NCBI RefSeq assembly: GCF_001886695.1
Contig: NZ_CP018097.1
Span: 1,054,001-1,118,000, forward strand
Source of the DNA: Aurantiacibacter gangjinensis
GTDB lineage: Bacteria; Pseudomonadota; Alphaproteobacteria; Sphingomonadales; Sphingomonadaceae
Direction: 5' to 3'
Length of the DNA: 64,000 nt
The notes under the pieces are model-generated. The model did not search any database, was not told the origin of the DNA, and was given only the letters and a program-made list of their open reading frames with translations. The translations under genes were made by a program, and so were the position numbers. Below, piece by piece: positions 61,974-64,000 of this stretch (positions are counted from its first letter, which is position 1; each line of letters begins with the position of its first letter).

Positions 61974-64000
61974 ATGACATTTCGTTTTCTCGCCACCAGC
62001 GCGGTGGCACTCGCACTATGCGCCACGCAGCCTGCCTTTGCGCAGGACGCTGCCGATACGGCGCCCGCGCTTACCGCGCCGGAGATCGACTTTACCGAAT
62101 GGACGCTGGATAACGGCCTGCGCGTCATCGCCGTGCAGGACGACACCACGGCCACTGTCACCACCAGCCTGTGGTACGAGATCGGCAGCAAGCTGGACCC
62201 TGAAGGCCGCAGCGGTTTCGCGCATCTGTTCGAGCATATCCTCAGCCGCAAGACGGTGAATATGCCGTACAATATGATCTACGATCTCACCGCCGATGTC
62301 GGCGGCACACGCAATGCGTCCAACGGCACGGACCGCACGAATTATTTCGAGACGGTGCCCGCGCAATATCTCGAAACCATGCTGTGGACGCACCGCGAGC
62401 GCATGGCCTTCCCGGTTGTGGATGACGAGGTGTTCGAGACCGAGCGCAACGTCGTGAAAGAGGAATACCGCACCCGCGTGCTGGCACCGCCTTACGGCCT
62501 GTTCCAGCGCGTGGTGCTGCCCGAAATCACCTTCGACCGCCTGCCGCATCGGCGACCCGGCATCGGCAGTATCGAGGATCTCGATGCCGCCACGCTGGAC
62601 GATGCCCGCGCTTTCCACCAGGCCTATTACGGGCCGGACACCGCCACGCTGATCGTTGCCGGCAATTTCGAGATCGATAATCTGCGCGCGCTGGTCGACG
62701 AGTATTTCGGCGACATCCCGCCGCGCGCCAATCCTGTCGATGTGGCGATCACGATCCGCGAGCAACAGCGAACCCAGCCGCGCATGGTCGAAGCAAGCGC
62801 GCCCAATGTCGCCCTGCCGCTGGTCGGCACGGTGTGGCAGCTGCCCGAAGCGACGCACCCCGATACCGCAGCGATCGAAGTGTTGGATATGATCATGAGC
62901 AGCGGGCAGAACAGCCGCCTCTACCGCGCGCTGATCGAAAGCTCGCTGGCCGTGGGCACGGTGCAATACGCCTATCAGCAGGAGGAGGGCGGCCAGTTCG
63001 TGCAGTATGCGCGCGTTGCGCCCGATGCCGATTTCGGCCCTGTCGCTGCCGCGCTGGCCGCGGAAACCGCGCGCGTGCGCGAGGAGCCGGTGACCGAGGC
63101 CGAGCTGGCAGAGGCGAAGAACGAGATCATCGCCAGCACATTGCGCCGACGCGAGACTGCGCGGGGCCGCGCTTTCGAACTGGGCGAGGCGCTGGTGAGC
63201 ACGGGCAATCCGCGCGCTGCCGACATGCGGCTGGAAGCGATTGCCAATGTGACCATCGCCGATGTGCAGCGCGTGGCGCAGACCTGGCTCGATCCGCAGG
63301 CGCGCACGGATTTTACGCTGACGCGCGGCGAGTTCGACCCGGCGAGCTTCGCCAATCCCGCGCCCATGCCGACATTCCGGACGCTGCCCGCGCCCGTGGG
63401 CGAGCCGCTGGCGGTGCTGCCCGAGGCGGAGCGCGAAGCGCCTCCCGGCCCGGGCGCGGTGCCGGTGGTGGAAACCCCCGACTTCGTGACTCGCACGCTG
63501 GCCAACGGCATCGAGGTGCTTGCCGTGCAGACGGGCGATGTGCCGATTGCCACGATGAGCGTATTGCTGCCCGGCGGCAGCGTGAGCGACAGCCGCGAGA
63601 AGGCCGGCGTCGCCAGTTTCGCTGCCGCGCTGGCAGAGCAGGGCACAACCACCCGCAGCGCGGCCGAAATTGCTGCGCGGCTGGAAAGCCTTGGTGCCAG
63701 CATGGGCGGCGGGGCCAGCACCGATCGCTCCGGCTTCACGCTGACAGCGCCGGTCGCCAACATGGAGGCGGCGGGCGAAATCCTTTCCGATGTGATCCGC
63801 AATCCGGTCTATCCCGAAGACATTCTGGAGCGTGATCGGGCGCGTGCCCTCAACGGCCTGCGCAATGCGATGAACGAGCCGGGCGCATTGGCGCGCATGG
63901 CTCTCAGCCCGGTGCTCTATGGCGACGCGCCCTACGGCAATAATACGGGAGGCACGCTGGAATCCATCGCCAGCATTACGCGGGACGACCTGCTTCGCCA
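61974..64000 (+). CDS. M16 family zinc peptidase, exported, partial
   Basis: The gene starts at ATG 61974 and runs off the right edge, with about 675 residues visible. A signal peptide ends QPAFAQD. The first M16 half has the inverted zinc motif HLFEH (84-88) with the third ligand expected in ETERNVVKEEYR. A second M16 half (from about 500) has no HxxEH, as is usual for the two-repeat pitrilysin form. Such proteins are periplasmic or secreted peptidases. Confidence 0.92.
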   Translation, partial: MTFRFLATSAVALALCATQPAFAQDAADTAPALTAPEIDFTEWTLDNGLRVIAVQDDTTATVTTSLWYEIGSKLDPEGRSGFAHLFEHILSRKTVNMPYNMIYDLTADVGGTRNASNGTDRTNYFETVPAQYLETMLWTHRERMAFPVVDDEVFETERNVVKEEYRTRVLAPPYGLFQRVVLPEITFDRLPHRRPGIGSIEDLDAATLDDARAFHQAYYGPDTATLIVAGNFEIDNLRALVDEYFGDIPPRANPVDVAITIREQQRTQPRMVEASAPNVALPLVGTVWQLPEATHPDTAAIEVLDMIMSSGQNSRLYRALIESSLAVGTVQYAYQQEEGGQFVQYARVAPDADFGPVAAALAAETARVREEPVTEAELAEAKNEIIASTLRRRETARGRAFELGEALVSTGNPRAADMRLEAIANVTIADVQRVAQTWLDPQARTDFTLTRGEFDPASFANPAPMPTFRTLPAPVGEPLAVLPEAEREAPPGPGAVPVVETPDFVTRTLANGIEVLAVQTGDVPIATMSVLLPGGSVSDSREKAGVASFAAALAEQGTTTRSAAEIAARLESLGASMGGGASTDRSGFTLTAPVANMEAAGEILSDVIRNPVYPEDILERDRARALNGLRNAMNEPGALARMALSPVLYGDAPYGNNTGGTLESIASITRDDLLR

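Noticed and set aside
1-64000. CRISPR arrays, insertion sequences, integrases and phage genes.
   Set aside because: Looked for regular repeats, transposase motifs and att-like duplications at the tRNA; none were seen.

Overview
The window is about 64 kb of GC-rich DNA, dense in genes and mostly without mobile elements. Several family combinations point to an alphaproteobacterium, most likely a sphingomonad such as a member of Erythrobacteraceae: COQ9, a DUF1134/EipA-like envelope protein, a ubiquinol-cytochrome c chaperone followed by DUF177, BamE divergent from them, a split glycine dehydrogenase (GcvPA/GcvPB) and palindromic repeats of a kind common in these genomes. The genus is inference. 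No transposase, CRISPR array or prophage was seen.

Layout. 1-6.4 kb: a caspase-like protein cut by the left edge, then the glycine cleavage operon gcvT-gcvH-gcvPA-gcvPB behind a tandem glycine riboswitch. 6.6-35.2 kb: a large surface-polysaccharide locus. It holds an export lipoprotein (Wza/GumB type), a Wzc-type tyrosine autokinase, an O-antigen ligase/polymerase-like protein, a Wzx flippase and an EpsG-type polymerase. It also holds WbpP- and WbpO-like enzymes that should make UDP-GalNAc and UDP-GalNAcA, an AsnB-like amidotransferase, two GT4 glycosyltransferases, an acetyltransferase, a pyruvyltransferase, a Kdo-making operon (kdsD-kdsB-HAD-kdsA) and a sulfate-activating operon (cysD-cysNC-cysQ). 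The most unusual protein is at 21323-22522: a methyltransferase fused to a family-29 (sialyltransferase-like) glycosyltransferase, close to the Kdo operon.

35.4-38.7 kb: a fused alpha/beta 2-oxoacid dehydrogenase E1 coupled to a FabD-like acyltransferase. 38.8-43.1 kb: tRNA-Ser(GCU), an EipA-like protein, an aromatic aminotransferase, a small HTH-like protein and an M1-like metallopeptidase lipoprotein. 43.2-50.9 kb: riboflavin genes ribD-ribE, a YgjP-type metalloprotease, a YcgN-type cysteine-cluster protein, SCO, an ankyrin protein, COQ9 and feoAB. 51-64 kb: ssb, a Tat-like esterase, a WD40 protein, a CapA-like protein, DUF177, the cytochrome bc1 chaperone, bamE, hslV-hslU, three small genes, a SulP anion transporter and an M16 peptidase cut by the right edge.

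How the parts fit. The polysaccharide genes are consistent with a Wzx/Wzy-dependent capsule or exopolysaccharide containing an amidated amino-uronic acid and probably Kdo or a related ulosonic acid, with acetyl and pyruvyl decorations. Sulfation is possible, but no sulfotransferase is visible. No initiating phosphoglycosyltransferase and no Wzb-type phosphatase are present in the window. All functions are read from motifs and context; no database search was run.
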